Of a stretch of 64,000 nucleotides of DNA, positions 35,110 to 44,860 are shown one piece after another. The translations under genes were made by a program, and so were the position numbers. The DNA comes from JAFGNV01 sp964612485 (lineage in GTDB: Bacteria > Chloroflexota > Anaerolineae > 4572-78 > J111): contig CAZTFF010000004.1 of assembly GCA_964612485.1 (NCBI GenBank), forward strand, positions 124,001 through 188,000, read 5' to 3'. Positions within the stretch are counted from its first letter, which is position 1. Each line of letters opens with the position of its first letter. The notes under the pieces were generated by a model. The model saw nothing but the letters and a program-made list of their open reading frames with translations, was not told the DNA's origin and did not search any database.

Positions 35110-37557
35110 ATGGGTATAAAACAGAATTGGCGTTATGGGGTCATCCTTGCTATTTTGTTTATATTGGCTTTATTACCCCGAATTTTCGATTTGAATACCT
35201 TTTGGGCAGCTGATGAGCGTTTTCATTGGGAGCTTTCTAATAGTTTCTTTATGGCTCTATTACAAGGTGATTGGGCGGGAACTCGTCTACTCGCTTATGA
35301 TGGGATAACACTTTATTGGATAAATGCATTAGGGAATATTTTGAAATTTTCTTTGACTTGGTTATCGTCTTCCGGTCCGATTTCCATTGAAGATGTTTTA
35401 GCTATTGATTGTCCTTATGCCCTGTTAGGTCAGCATCGTTTACCCCTTGTGGTAGCACATGCTCTGATGATTGTGGGCATATTTGTGTTAGCAGGACCTG
35501 TCTTGGGACGAAAAGCGGCCTGGATGGGTGTCACTCTTATTGTTCTGTCTCCATTTTTGCTGGCCGAGTCGCGTGTATCTCGCCCCGAGGCTCTTGTTGC
35601 TGGCTTGATGACTTTGTCTGTCTTGACGGCAATTTATTATTTAAAAGCAAGACGTACGTTTTTGTTGGTTATGTCGGCTGTATTGACTGCTTTAGCCATC
35701 CTGGCCAAAGTATCAGCCGTCATTCTATTGCCAATTGTGGCTTTGTTGGGAGTCGTGATCGTCTGGAAGGGGCCTCGCAGCCCGGCGAATTCGAGGCCAA
35801 TTCGAAAATCTGCATCAACTTGGATTCTCAAATACCTGCTTTGGGTGGGTATTGTTGTCCTTTGTTGCTATGTTCTCTGGCCAGCGTTGTGGTTTACACC
35901 CAGGCAAGTATTTTTGACAATGATGGAGTATGTTGGTGGGGCTATCGTTGAAGGATTCGATGGCCGAGGCACCTTCTTTTGGGGTGAAATTCATCGGGAT
36001 AATCCCGGTTTCTGGTTCTATGCGGTAGCCCTTTTATTTCGCTTATCACCGTTTACGGTTGTAGGAGCAATTATTGCAATTGCTGTTTTGATCTTGAAGT
36101 TTTGGCAAAGAAAGACAGCATTGGAGGAAATTGATTGGCAGTGGTGGGGGACACTGTTGTTGTTGATTTATGTCATTCTCTTTATCGTGATAATGAGTTT
36201 GGGTAAACAGAAGTATGATCGGTACTTATTGCCAATTTTCCCGGCCCTAGATTTAGTGGCCGGGGTCGGCTGGTTTTATCTAGGGCAATGGCTGATTCGA
36301 CATTGGTTCAAGTCCAGTCGTTCCGAATTTGTTTTGGGCGCCGGCTGGATTGTTTTATTCATTTCCCAATTGTTGATTACTATTCCTCATCACCCTTATT
36401 ATTATACCTACTATAATCCTTTGTTGGGCGGAATTCGTCAAGCTGTTCATTATGTTCGGGTGGGTTATTCCGAAGGATTAGAGCAAGTGCCCGCGTATTT
36501 AGAGAGTAAACCTAACGTTAGCCAACTTAAGTTGGCTTCAGGGAATTCGAGCAAGCTGAGAGGACTTTATTCAGGTCCTACCATCCCCCTGGATAATCTT
36601 GATGGCAAATGGGTACAAGGTGACTACGTCTTATTATATATTTCCCAATTGCAACGAGGCAAGCATTCGGAAGATATTTTGGCTTATATAAGGAGGCAAG
36701 AGCCGGAATATATTCTGAAATTACATGGGGTGGAATACGCCTGGTTGTATCCCGGCCCATCAGCGCAATATTATGGGGGCGGACACAAACTCGAAGGCCG
36801 GGGCACCTTTTTTGGTTATGATTTGAGCGCCACGGCCCTGACCGCAGGCGATGTATTGACCACCACCCTCTATTGGCGCAATGAAGGCCAACTGGAAGAT
36901 GATAGGTTTTTTGTCAGGTTGATGGACCTGGACGGTTATGTGTGGGCCGAAGCCATTGCTCAACCTCGGCCCGGATTTGAACAAGCCAACCGCCAGGAAA
37001 ATGCTATCGTTGAAAGTGAAGCGGTTTTGACCCTGCCGGTGGGTATGCCGCCCAGCGATTATTTCTTTAAACCCGGCTTTCGCACTGCCAACGGAGAAAT
37101 CATCGGCTATTTCGAGTTGCCCGGTGATACCAAACCGCTGGCCGTGGAGAACTTGGTATCTCCCGGCCCAGTAGCGGTGAAACCCGACCATCCAGTGGCG
37201 TGGCGTGTCACCAATGATTTAAGATTGGTAGGGTACGACTTTACACCGTTTTCTTCTCCTGATTCTGCTGCGTGGCTAACACTCTACTGGCATGCAATAG
37301 AAGATATTGCCAATGATTACGTGATCTTAATCCGGCTGCTGGACAGCGCGGGCCAGGAGGTTGTCTATTGGTTGGGCCGACCGGTGCGGAGTGGATATCC
37401 CACCCCTGTATGGCGCGCTCATCAAATTGTTCAGGACCCGTGGCTGCTGACCGTGGAAGATGGCCCCGGCACATACGTGCTTGAAATCGCCATCTTTGAT
37501 GCGGAAAGTGAAGCTGAAGTCAGTCGAAAGATTTTGGGCGAAGTGAGCATCGAGTAG
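35110..37557 (+). CDS. GT39-family glycosyltransferase (GWGEG variant, RxEA), mosaic composition, two modules
   Basis: 815-aa GT-C enzyme; the ATG at 35110 has GGAGGAG five bases upstream. D35-E36 in WAADERFHW form the acidic pair, and LSPFLLAESRVSRPEAL is the RxEA motif. KQKYDRYLLP, HPYYYTYYNPLLGG and GYSEGLEQVPAYL (a variant of GWGEG) follow. Two modules occupy about 565-670 and 695-805. The second carries YWLGRPVRSGYPT, IVQDPWLLT and IFDAESEAEV, nearly identical to the tail of the minus-strand gene at 26801. The membrane part is AT-rich, but from about 36780 the tail-encoding DNA becomes GC-rich, suggesting recombination at the core/tail junction. Confidence 0.86.
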   Translation: MGIKQNWRYGVILAILFILALLPRIFDLNTFWAADERFHWELSNSFFMALLQGDWAGTRLLAYDGITLYWINALGNILKFSLTWLSSSGPISIEDVLAIDCPYALLGQHRLPLVVAHALMIVGIFVLAGPVLGRKAAWMGVTLIVLSPFLLAESRVSRPEALVAGLMTLSVLTAIYYLKARRTFLLVMSAVLTALAILAKVSAVILLPIVALLGVVIVWKGPRSPANSRPIRKSASTWILKYLLWVGIVVLCCYVLWPALWFTPRQVFLTMMEYVGGAIVEGFDGRGTFFWGEIHRDNPGFWFYAVALLFRLSPFTVVGAIIAIAVLILKFWQRKTALEEIDWQWWGTLLLLIYVILFIVIMSLGKQKYDRYLLPIFPALDLVAGVGWFYLGQWLIRHWFKSSRSEFVLGAGWIVLFISQLLITIPHHPYYYTYYNPLLGGIRQAVHYVRVGYSEGLEQVPAYLESKPNVSQLKLASGNSSKLRGLYSGPTIPLDNLDGKWVQGDYVLLYISQLQRGKHSEDILAYIRRQEPEYILKLHGVEYAWLYPGPSAQYYGGGHKLEGRGTFFGYDLSATALTAGDVLTTTLYWRNEGQLEDDRFFVRLMDLDGYVWAEAIAQPRPGFEQANRQENAIVESEAVLTLPVGMPPSDYFFKPGFRTANGEIIGYFELPGDTKPLAVENLVSPGPVAVKPDHPVAWRVTNDLRLVGYDFTPFSSPDSAAWLTLYWHAIEDIANDYVILIRLLDSAGQEVVYWLGRPVRSGYPTPVWRAHQIVQDPWLLTVEDGPGTYVLEIAIFDAESEAEVSRKILGEVSIE

Positions 37558-38083
37558 CTCATTTTAGCATTTTTTGCGGTCATACACTTTGCGCATTTTT
37601 GTCATTCTGTTAATATTTTTGGGCCGGGTAGTGAAGCCGTTCGAAATGATGGCAGAAAGACCAGTTTATTGTGAGAAGCTGGGAAGACGGTTCCACTCTG
37701 GTGGGAACTGTGTTATTAACCAAGGGATGGAAGGCAAACGTATTTACTATTTAAACGATTTGGCCGGCTTCTCCTGAAAGCGCAGCGACAGAGACACCCG
37801 GACAGAGCGTTCAAGAAGCTTCCAGGCTTACCAGGTTTACTGCGTAAACGTAAGCACATTTGTATAAACAAGTTTACTTGGGGTTTCTCACTGCTTCATC
37901 GACACGAGTCCCCTGCTCGGCATTGTGGATTTTCTGCTTTGGGTGTCATCACCCTCCTCCCAAGTTCACTTGGGCGGTTGTTTGCTGCGGTAGGGCTTGT
38001 CTATTTTCTATTTGGTTGGGCTTTGGTTTGCCGACAAAAAGAAACAATAGGTTGGCGTTTTTCATTTTCAATCCTTGCGGTTG
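37558..38083. other. 526-bp region without a recognisable gene
   Basis: Frames here are short, start at TTG or lack a ribosome site, and match nothing I recognise. The DNA contains small palindromes: GTTTAC-TGC-GTAAAC (37835-37849) and CCCAAGT-TC-ACTTGGG (37959-37974). A further GTTTAC lies near 37871. It separates a plus-strand GT39 from the 3' end of the minus-strand CotH1 gene and may be the scar of deleted sequence. Confidence 0.5.
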
Positions 38084-40930
38084 TTAATCATCTACTCCCG
38101 GCGAGCCGTGCAGATATTCGCTGGCCCGCCAGTTTTCGGGGTTATCCAGGCTGCCGGTTGGGTCAATCACCGCCAACGAATCGCCCCGCCCATCCGGGCT
38201 GATGGGCCAGCCGTCGCTATCGCTGTAAGTTACCGAAACCAGAACATTTCCCTGCGGGTCTTTGAGTGAAATAGTTTCCCCCCTGTTGGATAAATTCTTC
38301 GTGTAGACACCGTCGGCTAAAACATTCGGATATTGTTCGGCAAAGGCGGCGGGATCACGAATTAATACCGCAATCCCGTTCGGCGGCAGGCTAAAACCGT
38401 GGGGAAAGGTGAAGCCGATGCCTTCAAACGTGGCGTTGGACAGGTCAACGGAAACATCGCCGATGTTTAGGATTTCAAGAAACTCATAGTCATCACCGTT
38501 CAGGGGATTGTACATAATTTCGGTGATAGCTAGATTGCGCCGCGGTGGTGTTGGGTAAAATATAGCCTCATTGAGGGCACTCCAGACGCCATCATCATAG
38601 GCCCTGGCTTTTACCACTGTCTGGCTGGGCAGCGAAATCGGCCCGCGATATTGAACCACTCCCGCTGAAATATCACCGCCGGGCCGGCGCGGGTCGGTGC
38701 CGTTCAGCGTGTAGTAAACGGTTCCTGCTTCCGGTATCGAAAGGGTCAATTGAAAATCATCGGATATAGTGCCGCCGGGCTGGTTGAAAATCGGCGGATC
38801 AAGCGGGGGATAATAACCGGCTTCGCGGAGCAGGGCCAGAAATTTGGCTGTATTGCCCTGCATCTGGGTTTCAACTTGTCGGCGCAACACCTGCCACTCC
38901 GCCTGGGTGTAGGGCGGCTCCCGTTTGGCATCGCCCCAGCGGGCCGACTCGCCGATGATGGCCGGCGCAATGGAATCGTTGAGCGACTGCCAGCGGGCCA
39001 GCGAGTTTTCATCGGTCAGTGCGCCATCGTTAAAAAGGTGTTTGTAGAGCCGGTCGGCGAACACCATTTTGAAATCGGGATGCCAGATCAGGGCGTCAAA
39101 AAATTCTTCTACGCCAAAATCAATCTTTTTGTCTGAAAAATAGAGCTTGGCCCCTTCGATCCAGATTTTTTCGCCATCCCAGGTAAAAAATTTGGCCCGG
39201 CCTTGGGGGTTTTGCACGGCATAGTAAAAGTTCTTCCTGGCCCAATCGATGTTGCCCGCGTACCAGTTCAGAATCACATAATCGCTAAATTGCTTGAAGT
39301 CGATAAACGGTTCGATAGCGGCGTATTTTTCTGCCGGGGTGTTGGCCTGTTTGAAGTTGTACCGCGCGCCTTCCGTCCAAAAGCCATCCCCACTGATGGG
39401 GCCGTTGTGATTGCGGGCATGCCACTCCTCTTTCTCTCCGCCGTAGTAGGCGGCGGCAAACGAGGCATCGGGCCGCTCGACCACGTTGTACAGCCCCCAG
39501 TACAGCCCGTTCAGGTATAGGTGAACAAATATTCCGTGGGATCCCACGCCGGACATTTCTATCTGCGACTCCCGCAGCCATTCGTCGCGGGTGTAGGTGG
39601 CCAGTTCCTGATCGGTGGCGGCAAAACTGCCGTTGACCCCGCCGCGCAGCACCAGCGTATCAAATTCTTCCACCGGAGAGTCGGGAAAAAGGGGATAGTT
39701 AAATTTGGTAGCCCCGTACTGATCCTTGAAGAAGAGTCTAAAAGAGTGCTTGGGCATATCTTCCTGCCGTCCCTTGCCGCCCTGGATGCGCAGGCCGGCG
39801 TTGATCTGGGTATGCGCCGACTTGTTTTGGGGATCGATAAATTCCACGGAAACCGGGCGCTCCCATTCGACGCCGCGCTCTTGTGGATTGGCGTAGATAT
39901 CAAAATTCTCGGCGGCGGTCACCAGCGAGATGCTGGGCAGGGAAAACAGTGTCTCCGGGAGAAGTGGCCCGTAGTGGGGATCATTGACAATGTTGGGATC
40001 CATTTCAAAATCGGGCATCACCGGAGAGCCTGGCGGATATTCATTTTGATCGTCGGGATAAGTTCCCCAGTCGGTGGGGAAGTTCTTGGGCGAGGTTGAT
40101 TGGGTTAGCACGTCATCGATAAAAATATAGCTGTGGGTATCGACATCGGCAGGCAAAAGACCGGGTTTGTAGGCCACAGCGCGGAGTAGGGTAGTTTGGT
40201 CGATGGAAATCGGGCCGGTGTAGCGCGTACCGTGGGTTTCTGCCGGTTCGCTGCCGTCGGTGGTGTAGCGAATTTGGGCCTGGGGCGTGGTGGTGCTGAG
40301 TTCTAGCTCAAAGGGTGTGTTGAAAAAACCCCGTTCCACGTTGAAGGTGACGGTGGTGGTTTGGCCGGTCCAGGTGATCTCAGGTGCATTGGGTTCGCCG
40401 GGGGTGGGGGTGGCGAAATAACCGTAATTTGCGCCGGCCAACGTGCGGCCGTAGGATACATCGGAAAATTGAGGCGGATAAGTTACCGTGACGGCATCAG
40501 AAAAACGCCGGGTGGTGGGATTGTAGAGCGCGATCACCTCGCCGTCTCTCCGCAGTCGGAAATTGGTATGAAGCGGACGTTGGGCATCAACCGGTTTGCG
40601 GTCTTTGCCGGAAGCAAACACCAGCAGATACGAATCGGGGGAGAGGGTGATTTTTGGGAAAAACCATTTTTCCGGTTGGTTGGCATCATCCGTAAGAGAC
40701 CAGCCGGCGAGGTTCACCGGTTCGTTGCTCCGGTTGTAAATTTCAACCCAATCTGACAGGTCGCCATCTTCATCGGTGAGGCCGTTGCGGTTGGCGGCCA
40801 TAAATTCGGTGATGATGAGCGGGCTGGAAACATTGCCGTTGGGTTGGGCGACGAGTTGGCTGATGTTGAACAGAACAATTGTGAGAACAACCAACCAGAA
40901 GATAGTTTTTTGAATCTGCCTGATGCTCAT
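38084..40930 (-). CDS. Exported CotH-type protein kinase with two lamin-tail domains (CotH1)
   Basis: 948-aa protein with an N-terminal signal or anchor (TIFWLVVLTIVLFNISQLVA). In order: a lamin-tail domain (about 35-130, ITEFMAANRNGLTDEDGD and WVEIYNRSNEPVNLAGW), a chitobiase/hexosaminidase-like C-terminal-type beta domain (QIRYTTDGSEP), and the CotH kinase core (about 330-690). A second chitobiase-like beta domain (VYYTLNGTDPRRP) and a second lamin-tail domain (ITEIMYNPLNGDDYEFLEI) follow. The core has PKHSFRLFFKDQYG, LYLNGLYWGLYNVVERPD and FFTWDGEKIW, the last with the acidic residue expected for metal/ATP binding. CotH kinases phosphorylate spore-coat proteins in Bacillus; here the substrate must be extracytoplasmic and is unknown. 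Confidence 0.87.
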   Translation of the reverse strand: MSIRQIQKTIFWLVVLTIVLFNISQLVAQPNGNVSSPLIITEFMAANRNGLTDEDGDLSDWVEIYNRSNEPVNLAGWSLTDDANQPEKWFFPKITLSPDSYLLVFASGKDRKPVDAQRPLHTNFRLRRDGEVIALYNPTTRRFSDAVTVTYPPQFSDVSYGRTLAGANYGYFATPTPGEPNAPEITWTGQTTTVTFNVERGFFNTPFELELSTTTPQAQIRYTTDGSEPAETHGTRYTGPISIDQTTLLRAVAYKPGLLPADVDTHSYIFIDDVLTQSTSPKNFPTDWGTYPDDQNEYPPGSPVMPDFEMDPNIVNDPHYGPLLPETLFSLPSISLVTAAENFDIYANPQERGVEWERPVSVEFIDPQNKSAHTQINAGLRIQGGKGRQEDMPKHSFRLFFKDQYGATKFNYPLFPDSPVEEFDTLVLRGGVNGSFAATDQELATYTRDEWLRESQIEMSGVGSHGIFVHLYLNGLYWGLYNVVERPDASFAAAYYGGEKEEWHARNHNGPISGDGFWTEGARYNFKQANTPAEKYAAIEPFIDFKQFSDYVILNWYAGNIDWARKNFYYAVQNPQGRAKFFTWDGEKIWIEGAKLYFSDKKIDFGVEEFFDALIWHPDFKMVFADRLYKHLFNDGALTDENSLARWQSLNDSIAPAIIGESARWGDAKREPPYTQAEWQVLRRQVETQMQGNTAKFLALLREAGYYPPLDPPIFNQPGGTISDDFQLTLSIPEAGTVYYTLNGTDPRRPGGDISAGVVQYRGPISLPSQTVVKARAYDDGVWSALNEAIFYPTPPRRNLAITEIMYNPLNGDDYEFLEILNIGDVSVDLSNATFEGIGFTFPHGFSLPPNGIAVLIRDPAAFAEQYPNVLADGVYTKNLSNRGETISLKDPQGNVLVSVTYSDSDGWPISPDGRGDSLAVIDPTGSLDNPENWRASEYLHGSPGVDD

Positions 40931-41105
40931 AAGTTAAATTCTTGCGCAATTTTGAATAAGAGGTAATCTTACTATTTCCTTACGCTTTGCACAAAGTTTT
41001 GAGTGAGTTTTCTGTTGCTTTGGATAATTTTAGGGCTGATGGTAAAATAGGCGTTGCCCACCATCCGGTCTTGAACAGGATAAGGTTGCCGGTGGGTTTT
41101 TCTTA

Positions 41106-41186
41106 TTATTTGCCTTATTTGATGCCGAAACCGAAGCGGAAGTGGCCCGACAAATAATTGGCACGCTTCCCACTGATAACCCATGA
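41106..41186 (+). pseudogene. Remnant of a GT39 C-terminal module fused upstream of CotH2
   Basis: In the frame ending at TGA 41184-41186 the sequence reads LFALFDAETEAEVARQIIG and then TLPTDNP. This matches the very end of the second module of the GT39 proteins at 26801 and 35110 (IFDAESxAEV...LGE). Upstream of about 41100 the similarity stops and the frame closes at 41043. The stop overlaps the CotH2 ATG as ATGA, showing that CotH2 was once translationally coupled to a GT39 gene that has since been deleted. Confidence 0.65.
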
Positions 41187-44083
41187 GAATCAAACGTACC
41201 ATCCAACGCGCGTTCTGGATCACCACCCTCATCATCCTGCTGCTGGCCGGCGTGCAGATCATTCTCAACGCTACCGGCCGCGCCCCATCGGACATCGTCA
41301 TCAACGAAGTGGTGGCCGTAAACCGCGCCGGCCTCACCGATGAGGATGGCGATTTCTCCGATTGGATAGAAATCCACAATCGCAGCAGCCAACCGGTCAA
41401 TTTGGGCGGCTGGTTTCTAACGGACGATCCCGCCCAACCGGAAAAATGGCCTTTTCCCGACCGGGTATTGGGGCCGCAGGCGTATCTGGTGGTGTTCGCC
41501 TCCGGCAAAGATCGAAAAACCGTTGAGCCGGATACCGCGCTGCACGCTAACTTCAAACTCAATCGGGACGGCGAATTTTTGGGGCTGTACAACGTCTTTG
41601 AAAAACGGTTTCTCGATCAAATTCCTGCCCCGCCCCCCGCACAGTTTAGCGATATGGCCTTTGGCCGGTACGGCGAAACCCTGCAATTTGGCTATCTGGA
41701 ACCGCCCACGCCCGGTACGGCCAACAACTCCGCCACAGCCTGGGCCGGCACGTCTTCTCCCGTGGAATTTAGTGTGAAGCGTGGTTTTCATGAAGCGTCC
41801 TTTTCCCTGGAACTCCACACCGCCATGCCCAAAGCCGTGATCCGCTACACGCTCAACGGCACCACGCCCACCGCCGACCGCGGCCAAATTTACACCGAAC
41901 CTATCTTCATCAACCGCACTACCCTGGTTCGGGCCGCGGCCTTTGCGCCCCGTCACCTGCCCTCAGCCGTAAACACCCACACCTACATTTTTTTGGACGA
42001 TGTATTGAATCAACCCAAACAGCCCCCCGGCTTCCCCAATACCTGGGGCATCCACGAAGTTGATTTTGCCGGCTATACCAAAGGCGCTCAGGTGGAGGCC
42101 GATTACGAGATGGACCCCGCCGTGGTCAACGATCCGCGCTACCGGGACACCATCAAAACCGATCTCCAATCCATCCCCGTGCTGTCGTTGGTTACGGAAC
42201 CGCAAAATTTCACCATGTACGCCAACCCGCGCAAACGAGGGCGGAATTGGGAACGGCCGGTTTCGCTGGAATTTATCGATCCCTCCGGCAACCAGCCCGG
42301 CTTCCAGTTCGATGCCGGCGGGCGCATCCAGGGCGGGGCCGGGCGCTGGGAATTTATGCCCAAGCATTCCTTTCAATTTTTCTTTCGAGATCAATACGGC
42401 CCCACCCGGCTGGAATACCCCCTCTTCCCTGATTCTCCCGTCACCGAGTTCGATACCCTGGTGCTGCGGGCCGGAACCCAACGCAGTTTTGCCGGCCATC
42501 CCGAAATGCCCGATCATGCCCTCACCACCTACACCCGTGATGAATGGCTGCGGGAGTCTCAGCTCGAAATATCCGGTCTCGGCGTGCATGGCACGTACGT
42601 GCATCTTTATCTCAACGGCCTGTATTGGGGCCTCTACAACCTCATCGAGCGGCCCAACGAAGATTGGGCTGAGTCGTACCTGGGCGGCACCGCCGATCAA
42701 TGGTTTATTGTCAACCAGCGGGGCAGCGCCGCCGGCTCCTCCGAGCGGTACCGAAAGCTGCTCGATCTCATCGAGCAGGGCGGCCTGGACGACCCGGAAC
42801 GGTACAACGCGGTCAAAGATTACCTGGACGTAACCCAATTCATCGATTATATGATCCTGAACTGGTACGCCGGAACCCGCGATTGGCCCGAAAGCAACTG
42901 GTATGCTAATATCCAACACCCGGACGGCCAATTGCGCTTTGTGGCCTGGGACGCCGAGGTCAGTTGGGTCGATGGCGCTAAAGTGCATCTGGGCCGGGAC
43001 GATCTGGTGGGTTTGACCAACCTGGGCAAAATGCTCTTTCTGGCGCTGGCCGAGAACCCGGATTTTAAGATGGAACTGGCCGACCGCATGGCGCGCCTGC
43101 TCACCAACAACGGCCCGCTCACCGATGCCAACGCCCAGGCTCGCTGGTTAAAAATTAACAACTTTATAGACCGGGCCATTGTAGGCGAATCGGCGCGCTG
43201 GGGCGATGCCCGGCAGGAACCGCCCATTACGCATGCGGATTGGCTCCAGGCGCGAGACGCCGTATTGGCCCAGATGGAGGGCAACGGCGACCGGCTGATT
43301 GTCCAGGCGCGGGAACTTGGTTATTACCCGCCCCTCGATCCGCCAAAATTCAACCAGCATGGCGGCCCGGTCCAGGAAGGTTTTGAAGTGACGATGTCGG
43401 CCCCGGCGGATGATATTTACTACACCGTCGATGGTACGGATCCCCGCCTGCCGGTGTCCGGCAAACCTGCACCCCAAAGCCGCCGTTTCCAGGCCCCGAT
43501 CCCGCTGACCACAACCACAAAGATCAAAGCCAGAGTTTTGCGGGATGAAGCTGCCGGCTCTGTGTGGAGCGCCCTGCACGAGGCCACATTTATCGTCTCC
43601 GGTGCCGGCAAACAAATCGCCATCACCGAAATTATGTACAACCCGTTGGGCGGCAGCACCTACGAGTTTATCGAGTTGCAGAATATAGGCCAGGTCGAGC
43701 TGTCGCTGGGCGCGATGTATTTCGATGAAGGCATCGACTTTTCCTTTCCGCCCGCCTTTCCACCGCTGGCTCCCGGTGAGTTTGTGGTGTTGGTGCGCGA
43801 CCCGGCCTCGTTTGCCGAACGCTACCCCGGCGTGCCGGTGGGCGGAACCTACCGGGGAAAATTATCAAACCAGGGTGAAACCATCACCCTCAAAAATCTA
43901 GAGGGGCAGGTGGTTGTCTCCGTGGCCTATGATGATGAAAACGGCTGGCCCATCAGCCCCGATAACCGGGGCGATTCGTTAGTGCGCATCCATCTGACGG
44001 GCGATCCCAACAATCCCTGGAACTGGCGGGCCAGTACCTATATTCATGGCTCGCCGGGGGCCGTCGAACCCGATTTACGATAA
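41183..44083 (+). CDS. Exported CotH-type protein kinase with two lamin-tail domains (CotH2)
   Basis: 966-aa paralogue of CotH1 with the same domain order: signal/anchor (AFWITTLIILLLAGVQIIL), lamin-tail (VVAVNRAGLTDEDGDFSDW), chitobiase-like domain (VIRYTLNGTTPTADRG), CotH core, chitobiase-like domain (DIYYTVDGTDPRLP) and lamin-tail (ITEIMYNPLGGSTYEFIEL). The core contains PKHSFQFFFRDQYG, LYLNGLYWGLYNLIERPN and FVAWDAEVSW. It heads an operon with the VTC and DUF4956 genes (gaps of five and 13 bases). Chitobiase-like and lamin-tail domains suggest attachment to surface polymers. ATP supply outside the membrane is an open question for such kinases. Confidence 0.87.
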   Translation: MRIKRTIQRAFWITTLIILLLAGVQIILNATGRAPSDIVINEVVAVNRAGLTDEDGDFSDWIEIHNRSSQPVNLGGWFLTDDPAQPEKWPFPDRVLGPQAYLVVFASGKDRKTVEPDTALHANFKLNRDGEFLGLYNVFEKRFLDQIPAPPPAQFSDMAFGRYGETLQFGYLEPPTPGTANNSATAWAGTSSPVEFSVKRGFHEASFSLELHTAMPKAVIRYTLNGTTPTADRGQIYTEPIFINRTTLVRAAAFAPRHLPSAVNTHTYIFLDDVLNQPKQPPGFPNTWGIHEVDFAGYTKGAQVEADYEMDPAVVNDPRYRDTIKTDLQSIPVLSLVTEPQNFTMYANPRKRGRNWERPVSLEFIDPSGNQPGFQFDAGGRIQGGAGRWEFMPKHSFQFFFRDQYGPTRLEYPLFPDSPVTEFDTLVLRAGTQRSFAGHPEMPDHALTTYTRDEWLRESQLEISGLGVHGTYVHLYLNGLYWGLYNLIERPNEDWAESYLGGTADQWFIVNQRGSAAGSSERYRKLLDLIEQGGLDDPERYNAVKDYLDVTQFIDYMILNWYAGTRDWPESNWYANIQHPDGQLRFVAWDAEVSWVDGAKVHLGRDDLVGLTNLGKMLFLALAENPDFKMELADRMARLLTNNGPLTDANAQARWLKINNFIDRAIVGESARWGDARQEPPITHADWLQARDAVLAQMEGNGDRLIVQARELGYYPPLDPPKFNQHGGPVQEGFEVTMSAPADDIYYTVDGTDPRLPVSGKPAPQSRRFQAPIPLTTTTKIKARVLRDEAAGSVWSALHEATFIVSGAGKQIAITEIMYNPLGGSTYEFIELQNIGQVELSLGAMYFDEGIDFSFPPAFPPLAPGEFVVLVRDPASFAERYPGVPVGGTYRGKLSNQGETITLKNLEGQVVVSVAYDDENGWPISPDNRGDSLVRIHLTGDPNNPWNWRASTYIHGSPGAVEPDLR

Positions 44084-44088
44084 AAATT

Positions 44089-44847
44089 ATGACCCGAATC
44101 AAAGAATACAGTCGTTACGAATTAAAATACGTCATCACCGAAGAACAGCGCCATCGCCTGGCCGAATTCCTGCTCGATTATATGCAGCCCGATGTGATGG
44201 GAGATGATCTGGGACGATACAACATCACCAGCCTCTATTACGACACAGCCGAATATAAAGCCTATTGGGATAAAATCGAAGGCCATAAATTTCGGCGCAA
44301 GGTGCGAGTGCGGGTGTACGGCAACCAGACCATCACTGAAGAAACCCCCAGTTTTGCCGAGATCAAGCAGCGCCGGAACAAGACCCTGCAAAAAAAACGG
44401 GTCAAAATGCCGCTGGCCGCGGCCCAGGCGCTGTGCGGCGCGGGCCGGACCATCGAAACAGCTACAGCAACAGCAACAGAGCAGGCCGTGATTGAGGAAA
44501 TTCAATATCTGTACTATACTTTGCAGTTGCAGCCGGCCTGCGTAGTCAGTTATGATCGCCAGGCTTTCAACGGCAGCCAGTTTGACCCCGGCCTGCGCGT
44601 TACCTTTGATGTGAACCTGCGGGGCAGAACTTACGATCTGAATTTGTTGTCGTCAGGTCACGCTGAGAATCATTTTTTTATACCGCCGGGCTGGTGTATT
44701 TTGGAGATCAAAGTAAACTACCGGGTTCCTCTCTGGCTCACGGATATTATTGCGCAGCAACGCTGCACGCTTCGACGGGTGAGCAAATATTGCGCCGCGT
44801 TGGAGCAATCTAAAGAACTGTTGAATACCCAACAATTTTTCGTTTGA
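44089..44847 (+). CDS. VTC-domain polyphosphate polymerase-like protein
   Basis: 252-aa cytosolic protein with the VTC/TTM tunnel fold. Motifs in order: SRYELKYVITEEQ, YNITSLYYDT, a basic strand KFRRKVRVRVYG, the E-x-K strand FAEIKQRRNKTLQKKRV, VVSYDRQAF, LRVTFD and CILEIKVNYRVPLWL. These supply the alternating acidic and basic residues that bind metal and polyphosphate in yeast Vtc4, where the domain makes polyphosphate from ATP. A bacterial VTC protein next to CotH and DUF4956 is a recurring arrangement as far as I recall, but its chemistry in that setting is unproven. Confidence 0.85.
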   Translation: MTRIKEYSRYELKYVITEEQRHRLAEFLLDYMQPDVMGDDLGRYNITSLYYDTAEYKAYWDKIEGHKFRRKVRVRVYGNQTITEETPSFAEIKQRRNKTLQKKRVKMPLAAAQALCGAGRTIETATATATEQAVIEEIQYLYYTLQLQPACVVSYDRQAFNGSQFDPGLRVTFDVNLRGRTYDLNLLSSGHAENHFFIPPGWCILEIKVNYRVPLWLTDIIAQQRCTLRRVSKYCAALEQSKELLNTQQFFV

Positions 44848-44860
44848 ACGAGGAAAGAGA

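Noticed and set aside
37574..37777. 67-codon frame starting at TTG in the gap before CotH1
   Set aside because: No ribosome site, rare start codon, no similarity recognised.
37939..38202. Plus-strand frame running into the CotH1 3' end
   Set aside because: No start signal, overlaps the antisense of a well-supported gene, composition not coding-like.
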